Origin: Andrena cerasifolii | Taxonomy: Eukaryota; Arthropoda; Insecta; Hymenoptera; Andrenidae | DNA length: 64,000 nt | Assembly: GCF_050908995.1 (NCBI RefSeq) | Contig: NC_135120.1 | Location: 23,635,433 to 23,699,432 of the forward strand | Reading direction: 5' to 3' | Shown: piece after piece, positions 35,054-48,200 of the stretch | Layout of the letters: each line of letters starts with the position of its first letter | How positions within the stretch are numbered: the first letter of the stretch is position 1 | Notes under the pieces: generated by a model | What the model was told of the DNA's origin: nothing | Seen by the model: only the letters and a program-made list of their open reading frames with translations | Databases searched by the model: none | Program-made: the position numbers and the translations under genes

Positions 35054-36280
35054 CGCAAGAGGTATTTATATAATTGTAAATAATAATGCAATTGAAAAAT
35101 ATGGAAGTGATATTTTAAATAATTGAGATTCTTGGTAATTTATGTTAACTTATTTATATAATGATATTAATAAAATATAGGTAAGTATGCAGAATAGGTG
35201 TTTCCTCACCGATTTCAATGATTTTTGGATATGTTGTAAAACTCAACATTCTAAACAACTTTTTCCTGTACATGTTACCATCGCACGATCTTCGTTCTCG
35301 AGATATTTGCGAAAAACTTCTGCTGATTTATTCCGACGTAACGCATTGTCGCATTCCACTTCCCAACTTGTCTCGGGTATTAGTATTGGTTGGGGATAGA
35401 TGAATGCGGGGGGCGCGCGCCCGCCCGCGGGCGCGTAAAGCATAGTAGCGACCCGATATAAATTTGGAGATTTGAACCAGAAACTTGCGGATGCCCGTCA
35501 ACACCCGGACTCTGTTCGACAGTGCCGACGCCGTCGGATATTAGGATGACTCTGGTTCTAAAACATAATTTTTTTGCTAGGAAGAGGGTGCCTTCGAGAG
35601 TACCTGTTGGGTGTGTGGGAACTCCTGTCTAGCCCCAACCAATACTAACACCCGGGACAAGTTGGAAAGTGGAATGCGTTGCGTCGGAATAAGTCAAAAG
35701 AAGTTTTTCGCAAATAGGTATCTTGGAAACGAGAGCCAGCTTCATCATTTGTTTTGTCCCATGCTGGCGCATAGTCTGCCACGGACGCTTACTGTAGGTA
35801 CGTATACGGCAGAATACATTATAGTAGTAACAGCAGTTTTTCGCGAATATCTCGGAAACAAAGGTCGAGCGGCGGTAACATGTATAGGAAAAAGTTGTTC
35901 AGAATCATGTCCCCGACAACATATTTCAAGGTCGTCAAAATCGATGAGGAAACACCTGTTCTGCATAATTACCAAAATTTATTGCAATGTAAATTTTATG
36001 ATCATTTAATCATGGGCTAACACAAAGATAAATCACACTATCGGATAGTTTACAAAAGGGAAATGTATATCCATATCATTTGAAAGAATATATTCACGTG
36101 CAAACTTAATTCTTATTTATTACTTGTAAATAAATATCGTATACAATCTCTTTCACTGCAGAAGCGTACATAGTATTGCATAGTACATAGTACTATATAA
36201 ATAATTATTTACAATTAAATTTGTATTTCTAATTTCCTAGGCGTATTGCATTTTACTTCGACAGTTTAAATTACGTTTTG
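35054..36280. other. intergenic gap between convergent GSS and vitellogenin receptor
   Basis: A 1.2 kb space, of which 794 bp is a foldback element. The GSS 3' UTR lies on the left and the receptor 3' UTR on the right, with a minus-strand AATAAA-like signal near 36115. Confidence 0.6.
35180..35973. mobile_element. long foldback element, family copy 2 (794 bp)
   Basis: Same family as 28891-29521. Its ends are GGTAAGTATGCAGAATAGGT and ACCTGTTCTGCATAATTACC. Shared internal phrases include TTTCCGAGATATTCGCGAAA (as a variant), CAACTTGTC(C/T)CGGGTATTAG and GGCGCGCGCCCGC. Flanks are AAAATATA on the left and AAAATTTA on the right, possibly a decayed 8-bp duplication. No open frame of note. Confidence 0.75.
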
Positions 36281-39200
36281 TTATATTAAGCGAGTGCTAA
36301 GCTTGTATCCTGAATCTTCAAATTCCTCATCCAATTGGTCGGCATGTGTATCATTTGCAATCGGTTTCTCGTTTTTTTCTGCTACTTTTTCGTTCTGAGA
36401 AGATAAAAACGTACAAATTAACGTATCAATTCTATAACTGAACAAAACATAATTACATTACCTTTGGTATGTTAGTCACTGGATTCACGTACTCGTGTTC
36501 CCCTGGAGGTAAACCGGCTATGCAATCGAGAGCCGCAATTTCACTTCGTCGATCGTATGATGGATTTTGAAAACGCATACTACAAACACGGGAAAAAATT
36601 CTTCAAAAATTCTACAAAAATAGCAGTTTGTATAAATCATGAAAATAGTTAACCAATTTACCTGAGATTATATTTTGTCGAAAATACTGGTCTGACCTTT
36701 TGATAGTAAAAATACGCCGATATAATTACGATGCAAAGTACTATCATTATAATAGTAGCAATTAATGCTCCACTTGGGCGATGAACGCTCTCGCCTCTTC
36801 GATAAGCTATGCCCGAATTAAATTGAATTTTCGGATGCGTGTCTTGCACACAAGTGCCTTCGGAGTCCTGTGGATGTCTAGTTTGGCAAATACACTTGGG
36901 ACTGTTGTTTTCCACTATGCACATGTACTTGCATTTATGGTCCTCACAAGTGTTTTTCGCTGTTCAATGAAAGTAAGACATAAATCAACTTATTCACGAA
37001 CAAAAAGTGTACCTTCATCTTTTTTCACATTACTTCTACTGCCTATTTGTCACGATTAGTCATTTATGTACTTACCAATAGGTTGCCTCGAGGTGTGCAT
37101 GATTGCAAAATGTTTGTCGATGTTGGAGGTACCAATAGAAACCGCTGTACACGATCTGTCGCCATATAATTTGCATTTTTTTATGGTGCCAGTCGTACCC
37201 ATCAACCAATACAAGTTATCTTCGTATATGTTCATACTCAGAGCATGATAGACCTAAAGTATTATGCATAGGGGTAATAAGGGAATATTTGAAACAATAT
37301 TTCCCTCGCGTATACTGTACAATACTTACATCCGTTTTCCAAAATAGTGCACGATCAGAACCGTCAAAGTTTGAAGATTCGATAGTTTTTAAGAAAGTAT
37401 CCGCCCAGTATAATCTAGACCTCGCGTAATCAATCGCCAGTGCACTGACAATGCCAATATTACGATAAATGATTGCTGTCGCGTTAGAACCTGTTGTAGT
37501 AGACCGATATATTTTACTCGTCGGGATATCGTAATGTATCCAGCTGGTTTGACTCCAAAATAGCCACCTGCATTATGTTTTTTTTTTTACGATTACAAGG
37601 TATTCATAAATGAAATATGAAAAAGTAACTTAAAGTAATTCTAAAGTTGAATCATACCCTTGTTTTGGATCGACAACAATGGACATCGCTCTATTTCGTT
37701 TCTCAATTGAAACCACTTCAGCGCACTTCTGTTGCTCTAGATTGCATACCTTTAAGTAGAAAGTCTTTCTCAGAATACGCTTGGTTGGATGTTAACTTTG
37801 TGGGAAGCGATTAATAAAAATGTAATACCTTAATGCTGCTTGCATGATCATTGTCGTTAAAGTACACATTATCGGTGATCCAATCAACAGCTAGAGCTTC
37901 AGGTCTCCCAAGGCCAGTAACAGTCGTTCGTGTTTTGCTGTTTATATGTATTTTATTTATCATACCTAACATATCTGAAGGAAATAATGTTTTCATTTAG
38001 TAGTATATTGTTAGTAATGGGACCAAATTCAAAATGTATTGATGCATGTGAATTAATTGAAGTCTAAGTCTCATTTTAGAACGACAAGCAAGGGAACTTA
38101 TCAAACTTTGATGGAACCTTTATGAGAAGCGGTTATTAGAAAAATATTCGACAACAATAAGTACAATAATGATTACAGGATGCGTAGTTTACTCCTATTC
38201 TTTTACCACATTTTTGATAATTACGCTATAGTATACATCGCTGGATTGTCTCCTGACAGAGTTGGGCAAAATGTAATCTAATTACAGATTACGATTAAAA
38301 TGTAATTGTGTAATTGATTGCACATAATCAATTACACAATTACATTTTAATCGTAATTTGTAATTAGATTACATTTTGCCCAACTCTGTCTCCTGAATAA
38401 TTTTTAAGTGTAGACTTACCACTGCTCCAATAGACAGCTCCCTCGTTGACGTTTACGTCAATGCCAGTTATATCAGAGTTGAAATCGTCATAGAGAATTT
38501 CAATGGAACTTAAGCTTGATTTCAGCTTCCTAATTTCACGTCCAGCAACCGTGATTATTTCCATTTGTTTTCCTATCATCACATTTCGTAATAAAAAATG
38601 GGTAATCATTAATCAGTTAATTCCCTCCTTTATTCGAAGGTGCTGATGTCGAATGAGAACGATGGAAGATTAAAAAAAGATGCATTTCGTACCGGCCACT
38701 TTACAAGAAATTTTATCGCTTCGGAGCACGTATCCCTCGTAACAAGAGCAAGTGAAAGATCCGTCGGTGTTGTGACAAGCTTGGGAACAGACGCTGTTTT
38801 CGCATTCATTTATATCCTCGCACGATTTTAAGTCGCTGCTCAATTGAAATCCTTTTCGACAACCGCACACGGGACCCGAGGGTGACCTGTGGCAGATGTT
38901 GTCGCAGAAATTTTCTTTTGTACACGAGATTGCTACAAAAGTATTTGAAATAGATATGTGTTACAATCTATCTTGTGGTAACATCATTAATTTGGCGAAA
39001 AAAATAGTTAGGAGGTAAACGATATTATATTATCGAAATTATGATACATTAATCTTTAGAAAAATTGTTTCTTTCAATTGCTTTTTTATTTATGTAATTT
39101 ATGCAGGGTGTTAAAAAAGGCTTCAGGGCATCAAATTCAGTAAAAACACCTTAGGTAGTTTTCGACATATACACATATACTAACGGGGAAAGATCCCCAA

Positions 39201-42200
39201 CCCGAATATTCAAAAAATCATGAAACTTTAGGGATATGTAGAGGATATATAGGTATGTATTGCGCATTTTTTTGTCGCTCAAAGTCACTCTAAGGGTGTG
39301 AAATTCACCCCTGAAAATCCGGCTATTTTCCGGTTTTGCGTTATAACTCGCGTATCACTTTTACCAAATCATAACCCTAATTAAAAGAAGTAATTTTTGT
39401 CTGAAAACTTTTTTCTATCTCGTACAGTTTGCGAGTTATCACAAAAATCTGAAAATAGCCGGATTTTCGTGAGCCAATTTCACCCCCTTAGAGTGAATTT
39501 GGGCAGCAAAAAAAAAAAGCGTAATATAATTCCCTTGTAAGATTTTTTACTCAGTTTGATGAGAACTATCATTTACCGGGTAGATTCCACTCAATATAAG
39601 TACTGAAACGTTTTTTTTTAAACACCTTGTGTATATATGCTATTTTACCTAAACCTAAAACATAGAATAATGAACAACAGAAAAACGAGTGTTCTGTTGT
39701 TAAAAAATTAATTTGGGTAATGGAGGTTCTACTGTAATAGAATATAGATTTATTTATAACGTTACGATGCGTACCACATTTTCCAGATTCGTCGCTTTGG
39801 TCCAAACAATCCGGTACTCTGTCGCATACTTTCTCAAAGGGGAGGCAGGCTCCATTAGAACATTTAAATTCTTTGCACTTGGAATTGGTGATGTCGCTGA
39901 TCCTCCCCGAATTACCACCCCCATCGCAATCTCTCTCATCGGATCCGTCGCCGCAGTCGTCGGACCTATCGCACACCCAGGTCTCATCGATGCAATTCTG
40001 ATTATCGCAAGCGTACTCTCCCTTTTGGCATCGAACGCAATTACGTTCGTCATCGTTCTTTGGGCAATCCTGGCGTCCATTACACCTGCGTAATAAAATT
40101 GATTTAAAAAAGGGGGAAGGGAAGAAGAAAAGAAACAAGTAGACTTCCTAATGTCGTTATTAAAGCAAATAGCAAGATGAGTGGACGAAAAAGAAAATTA
40201 TCAAAAAGGGCTCACCTTGCTGTTTTTGGAACGCACAATTCTACATTATAGCATTTGTATTCATCTGCAGTGCAGTTGACAGAATTACTGTGGCTTCTTT
40301 CCGTACAATATTGCTCGTCGCTGTTATCATCGCAATCATCGACCGTGTTGCACTTTAATAACGAGTCTATGCAACGACCATTGTAACACATGAACATTTC
40401 GGACGGGCATGTTCTTTTTTGGCAAGTACTGCTCTCGTCGGATCTATCTAAACAGTCCGGCTGAATTGGAATAGAAAATTAAAAGATTGTATTGTATATA
40501 CTTGAATATACATATGCTTTTTAACTAGATAATTGTACAGGGTGTGTAAAAAGTGTTGAACACCGCATTTAAATTAATGTTAAAGTTTTTTTACACCAAC
40601 ACGTTCTGCTCAATAAGAAGACAGAAATTCCGAAAGGAACCATATTTTCGACACAAAAAAATAATATTTCTCCCTCGCAAGGGAAAAAGAAGATCACAAT
40701 GAAAAGCACGCGTTCAATTTTCAATATTATAAACAATTTTGCGGCGAGATTGTGTTTACAAATCTCCACCGATTTAGAAGTGTAGATTCACCCTTGAAAG
40801 CGATGTCCATCACTTTTTATACACCCTGTATAGAGCGAGTCGTCCAACTTCACGAATTTAAATTGCATGGGAATATTTTTATTTTTCAAAATTCACAGTG
40901 AATTACTAATTTTTACGCGCAGCTCGTTGGCTGTAATTAAAATAAAACTTGATTTATCAGTCTCGTGACAACTGTTACCATTAGAGAAAATATGTTATGA
41001 CACTTTTTAGATACTTGTCTTCATTCTGAAATAAGATCCCGGATATTCTATTTCGAAGATCAATTATTGCGGCAAACGTCCCCCTGATACCATGCAACTT
41101 ATTTCTCGAAACTGTAAACCCGTCAAGTTGTTTCGTAATAGTCATATTGCGTTAATAGAAATTATGGGCTTACCTCGCCATCGCATGCCCATGTTATAGG
41201 GATACACATTCCATTGTCGCACGCGAAAGTCCCAGTACCGCACGTATGCTTATCGCAATTACTTTCATCAGAAGCATCGCTACAGTCGTAATGTCCGTCG
41301 CACACTTGATATTTTGATATGCAAGCTCCTTCGTGACATTCAAACTCATCTGAAAGATATTAGAGGCACGGTGAATGATCGTTTGTTTCTTAAGCACCGT
41401 TGGAGATTTATTCAGGCTAGTACGACATCGAACATCGTTTTCCGATGTGGATGCTTCGTGACAGTAGTGTTATCCGTTCGGTTATACGAATTTTACGTTC
41501 CTTATCGCGAGAAATAAATTGGGTATAAGAACCGGACAGAAACTTTAAATATAATTTTAATAAAATAGTCAAGTACTTCTATAATCTGATATTTGAATTT
41601 ATCTCTTTGAAATAAAGCTTGGAAAGAATAAAAAAATCGAAAAGTAGTAAGAGTACGAAGAAATTCAATTTTATTCTAACTCTAGTTCAAGATCAAGTAA
41701 TTCTCAAATATCTACATATATTTTTACGTATCAAGTATTTCAACGAGTATGTTCAGCTACAAGTTTAATCGTAATTCTATTCACGTGTCGCAATTATTCA
41801 AGCACAACAACACTGGTTTTAAACAATGTGAATTTATTGAATCAGGTAGTATTCGAGCTTATAGTTATTATAACTACGAGCATTACTATCGAATAATAGT
41901 TTCATCCTCGATCGGATCTACATTATCGTTCGCTTATATACACAGTATATAATGTCTAATATAACTTTCTGTTAAATTCAAACGGTCTTATTGTTGTACA
42001 CAATAAGGACATTGTAAATAATATTTAGTAAATGTGATTTACTAGAGTTGCATTCTTTCTTATCGCAGCCCTCCTCGTCCGATCGGTCTGGACAGTCGTA
42101 GTGGGAATTGCAACGTTTCGTCTTGCTTATACATGCACCGCTTTTACATGCGAATTGATTGGCCTTTTCACACTTCGACCAGTGAAGTTCAGCACATATG

Positions 42201-45200
42201 CTGGATTCATCTTCTCCGTTAGGGCAGTTTGGTACTCCATCGCATCTGAAATAATAACGAAATACTGTAGTTTCATGAGCAATTGGAGAGTTCAATGTAA
42301 CCCTTCCGCTGTTTTCAAAAAATGACGGAATTGAAGAGTGTTTATTCTTTCAATTATCTAAATTATCTATGCTCACAGACAAACATTCTAGTAATTAAAA
42401 CAGTTTATTATTTAGCGACATGCCTCGATGTAGTGCAGACTAAACAGTGAAATGGCTAATTTATACTAATCTTAATAATGTACCTCTGATGTAATTTTAT
42501 GCATATATCATGTTCACTGCATTTTATTTCGCCAGGTTTGCACGCAGTTTGAGCACTGCACGTTCGATTATCTACATTCAGCATCATACCGGGCGGACAC
42601 GCGCAAATCTGAAAATTTACATAAGAATTGAGAATAATAGTTATCTAGGACATTGCGTTAGGTCTGTGGGAAGATTTTCAGATCGTGGTTCATTTATAGA
42701 CTGAAATTATTTTTTTATAAAATCCGAATTTAAATTTTGGGCGAACCCGAGTAGTAAAGCTAGTTTACAATATTCTACAATGTTAGAACTAAAGTATAAA
42801 CTAAAAGGAATGAAGTATTCTACAATTTTAGAACTAATTCCAGAATTTTAGATTATGACTTTAGAAAATTGTCGACAAGAGGCGTCAAATGCAACCACGT
42901 ATTTCCATAAAGTGAAATGAGAACATTCTAAAAATGGATATTAAGTTTGTAATTCTAAATAGGGTAATGGGTAAAAACTTTGCATTTAACAAGGGAAAGC
43001 TTCCACCCTGAAGATTCCGATTTTCATACAACTTTGTGTGAATGTAGAGTATGATGCATTATGCAAGAAACAATTGGACCTAAGTAGTTATGCAGAAAAC
43101 TACCAACCCTCAAAATAACAAAAAATTAGTTCTTGCACAGTACGGATCCCATAATTTTGTGATCTTTATTTTTAAGGTGACTGAGCTTGACCAAAGATCT
43201 AATATGAATCAGAGAGTTTTAGACTTACGTGCGAACGAAGATTAGATACCAGGCACACGTGAGAACAGTTCCCATTGTTTCTGTGACATTCGTGCTCGTT
43301 TACGTACGTTCCGTGTATACCTACTAGCTGCAATCTTTCCAAATCTGGTGGCGCAGCTGCCGGAAAAGAATTACTTCGTTACGAATCGCTGCAAACAATT
43401 TCCGAGTTCTCTTAATTTTTATATGTTCATATATTCGTGTTGACGAACTCACGTAATGCAATGCGCTTCTGATATTGTTGCGTGTTACTCTTACTAGTCC
43501 AGAACAACTGGTTCGACTGGTACTGAGTCCAAAAGACATGATCACCGAGAACAGCAAGATTTACGGGTTCTGTCAATCCAGTGCGGAAGATATGGGTCTC
43601 GAAATCTTAGGAAACAGAATAATTAGCATTTTTATCAGCCACCGTAGAACATACTTCATCGCTTTATGAATACAAACCATTGATTGTGGTAATTCCAATA
43701 CGACCAGTGCCTTGATCACTCCAAAACAGTTGTTTTAGATCTTTGTCGTAACACAACGACACCTCTGGTCCAAGCAATGAGTTCTTTTCCCCTTCAATTG
43801 ATACTCTACGACCGACTCCGTTCATATTCATTAAATCTATGCGGTACGTATCCTTTTTCCGGAAAACGACGAACATTATGCTGCAACATTATCATTAGTA
43901 CAATATTGATTGTCAACAAGGGGCTTATGTATTTTACTTGAAACTGTGATTTACAGACTGATTGGTTCTTTAAAGATTATTCAGAAAATGATTACCCTTC
44001 TTCTGGCACTAGCGCAATATCACGAGGCTCCTCTTGGAAGTAAAATACTGTTGTCTTGTTGGTACTTAAGCTATGAACTTCTATAGTATCGTGTGCCATA
44101 TCCGATAAATATAAATTGTTCCCTATGTAATCAAAATCTATCCCTCCCAATACTTTATCCTGAATAGACATCAGGGGTGTCACGTCTCCAGTGTTCTTGT
44201 CGAAGTTGAAAATTTCATCCGCCAGTTGATCACTCGCAAGCAGACCGCCTGTGCCGATTTTTATACAGTATTAAGAGAAATATTTAATAAAAATTACGAT
44301 CAATACTGAATCAATACTTCAATACTGAGGGTGCTATAAAATTAAAGTCAAGTCACGTTTCACACAATAGTGAGTAGCTTCGACAACTTTTTTTACAACA
44401 ATTAATTATTAAAATTCTACCTGTAAGAGGGTTGTATGTAACTTGGGTGACATGTTTTAGTGTAATACTCGGTGTCATTTTTGGTTTCCCCAGCAATTCG
44501 TGATAATAGTCTATGAATGTATTTCCGGCCGCGATAATAAGATGCATCCCCTTCTTGATTGCTGAAATTTTTCGACACGTTCAGTTAATTCAGGAAATTA
44601 ATTGAATTGCACTTTACCTATATTCTTTTATGGAATGCAAATTAGAAATAGAATATTTGAAACGTTTTAAGATATAGTGCTGAGACAGAATAATGTTGGT
44701 ACTTACCACGGCACGTATGTTGATCGGAATTCAATTCTTTGTCTACAGTGCAAGCACATGTATATCCATTCTCTGAATTTAGTAGACACAATTGCGAACA
44801 AGGATTTGAATTGCATGGGTCAGGAATCTGTTATTATATTGTAACAATTTCGACAAGTTATTAGTATTTTAATTCTACTATAAAACATAAGAATTAAATA
44901 GACTCTAGTAAAAAAATATAAAAACTACCTTGTGTTTTAAAATGGAATGATATACATGTATCCCATAAATAGTGCTATTTGTGTGCGCCAAAATTTTCCA
45001 GTCTTTTCCAGTGAATTTATCACATGATTGTACCGTATTGGATATCCAGTCGCTCCAGTATAACTTATTTTCAAAGACTGCTATTGAAAAGGGTCTCTTC
45101 GCTATTCCGTGTAATATAGTCTGAAAAGAGACAAAATAAAAATGGAAAAATAGTCCATCAACGTGTAAGGGGTCGTCCTTAAATTACGTAAGGCTTTTGA

Positions 45201-48200
45201 AAGGGGGGGGGTGCGAATTTCTTACGTTTTCTTACAAAGGGGGGGGGGGGAGTCAGGTAGCGTCTTACGTAATATTTTTCAACCTAATTTTCAATAAATA
45301 CAAATTCTATCATTAATGTTCCAGAAAAGTAGTTTTAGTTTAAATTTCACGAAACCGAGTTAAATGAATTATATAAACTTTTAACAGAATTTTAATAACT
45401 GAAAAAATTAAATGTAAAAAATATTACGTAAGGAGGGAGTTCATATCAAATCTTACGAATTCTTATACGGGGGGAGGGAGTACGAAATCGCTAAAATTAC
45501 CCTTACGTAATTTAAGGACGGTCCCTAAGATCATTATTTCAATAATTATTGTATAGAAACGCATACCCTGCGATCTGAACCATCTAATCGTATGGATTCG
45601 ATTACTTTCAATTTGCTATCTACCCAGTACAATCTATTGTTCGCGTAATCAATAGACAAACTGTTTGGCCATTCTAAGTTTTCTGTAATCAATGCGGTGC
45701 TATTTCTTCCATCCATTCCTCCCATTAATATACGCGAATTCGAGCCCCATTCAGTCCAATACATTATACTAAAAATACATAATCCTGTTATTCGTATTGA
45801 TTTTTAATGTTACTTTAGATTGTATATATTTTAATTATATGTTATAAAATATTAAGTAAAATTGAGATCATGGAATAATGATTAAAATATTGTGCAATGA
45901 AAAATATTTCCAACTTTTAGAAAGTTATTATTAAAGTTACTATTAATCCATTTGATTCGTCAAGCTTTACTCACCCCTTCGATGGTAACAAAGCAAGGCC
46001 CCTTGGCTTCTCATTTCGATCTTTAATTATAATGGTACAATAAATACCATGTTTATTACAAACTCCAATATGCATATAACCACTGTCGGTGAAATATATA
46101 TTGTCTGTTACCCAATCCACTGCTATCTCATCGGGACTACTTAAACCTTCAAAATATAAAACATAATATAGTGCTCGACACTATTTTTTGCCGAATATAT
46201 ATGATTATGTATACATTAATTGAAACATAAATTCCCACGAAAAGGCATATACAGTCTTCTTAAAAATCATCTAACAAGTAAATAAGGCAGAGAAAACAAT
46301 TTGAATACATGAAATTTACATACAACTTTAGAAAACTTATAACGAGGTGTAATTTATTGCGACACATTTTTTGCCGATAAAGATTATCGCTTTGAATAGT
46401 AAATTTGAAACAATACCCCATTTTCTTCTAACTAATAATTGATAATTTAAAACAATGCCATTTATTTATCAGACGAAATACTATTTACTTTACAGGAATT
46501 TCGTTTAACATTTCGCGTGACCGATCGGCAAGAAATAGTGTCCAGTACTATATCTATCTATCAATGTTGAACAAATGAATACTACAATCTACTTCGTATA
46601 ATAGTGGTGTCAATTGCAACTATAAAAAAAAGGATTAATCGAATGTTGATTGTAGTAATTAAGTACGTATATACATATATATATAATTTACCTGTCGTAA
46701 CAATGATTTCTTGCTCAGAACCATCTTCCAAACTCCTAAATATTGCTTCGTCTCCATCTTTAATGTCTGACCAGTATACGTAATTTGCATCTAAGGAGAC
46801 TGCCACGGCATGTTGTAAATTTCGAGTTACTGTGAAATATACTTCAGAATCTAAGTAGATCGCGCGGATTTCTGATTTTATTGAAAACACCATCAAGGCT
46901 TCACCACCTGTCGACATTCAGTTGGAAACATAAACATCTTTAAAGTCTCACAAAATATTATGTTCAGTTGCTTGCGGGCTACACCATTTTAATAAAGTTA
47001 TTAATGAAAAACTTGAATATATGTAAAACAACTGTTTCAGGCATGTGTTTATTAAAACATTTTTGTTTGCAATTAAATCTGTACGCACCATTTTGAAGCA
47101 TTGAAATAATTTTGAATTAATTTTGAAGCAATTAATTTCTCAATGTTTATATGCAAACAATATTTAGTGTTTAATAGGTGAAAAAGAATTTTTATTATTC
47201 AAAGAATGAGTATGTAACTGTAAGGAATTGAATACCTTCGGCTTTACAAATGTTTTTATCTTCATGGAACTCGTAACCAGATTGACATGAACATATGTAG
47301 GACCCAGCAGTGTTCATGCATTTCTGATCACATGTGCCGTAATTTTCGCACTCGTCCACATCTGAAATATGGCAAGCAAATTTGAAAGATTAATCAATAT
47401 CGTTAGTCTTATACACATTTCTTCGTAAATTAATTAAATCATTCATTTCAAAGTTTTACCTGCGCATGTTCGATTGTCCAACAATTTGTAACCGGGTTTA
47501 CACGAACATTGAGCACCGTCTGGTGTTTTCCTGCAATTGTGGTCGCATTTTGCTGTTTGTTTGCACGATACGTCAGCTGGAATTTGAAGCAGTTAGAAAT
47601 GTAATTATTATAAGAGAATCGTCTCTTCTGTTATTTATATCACATCTCAGGTGCATACGTACCCTTCTTACATTCCTCGACATTTTCGTCCGAATTATCG
47701 CCACAGTCGTCCTTCTCATTACACGTTCCGTTCAGAAAGATGCATCTTTGATTTTTGCACAGGTATCGATCGATTTCGTTGTTACATTCGTTGACAGGTA
47801 TCGTTTTGTTTCCTACGAAATGTAAATCAGAATATCGAGCGCAAACTTGACTAATGTAGAACTGATGACGTGAAACGATCACGTAAAGTAAAATTACCGC
47901 AATTTTTTTCATCGCTGTTATCAGGACAATCCGAAACACTGTCGCAGACCCATTCGTTTATTATGCAGTGGCCATCTTTGCATCGAAATCCATCACATTT
48001 TAGTATCTGTTAGGGATAACAATTTAACGATGAGTTAGATTAAGTTGTTTCGCAAAGAAATACATGTATATAGGGTGATTCCCAGTCCTACTAATATAAC
48101 AAATGCGAAAGTGTGTTTGGATGTTTGTTACTCAATCTACTGCGCAACGGATCTCTCTGAAATTTTGTATACACGTAGTCTAGGATCGGGAATAACATAT

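Noticed and set aside
47466..47825. Long plus-strand frame antisense to the vitellogenin receptor, and similar ones at 39713-40093 and 50287-50664
   Set aside because: They are antisense shadows of Cys-rich receptor exons.
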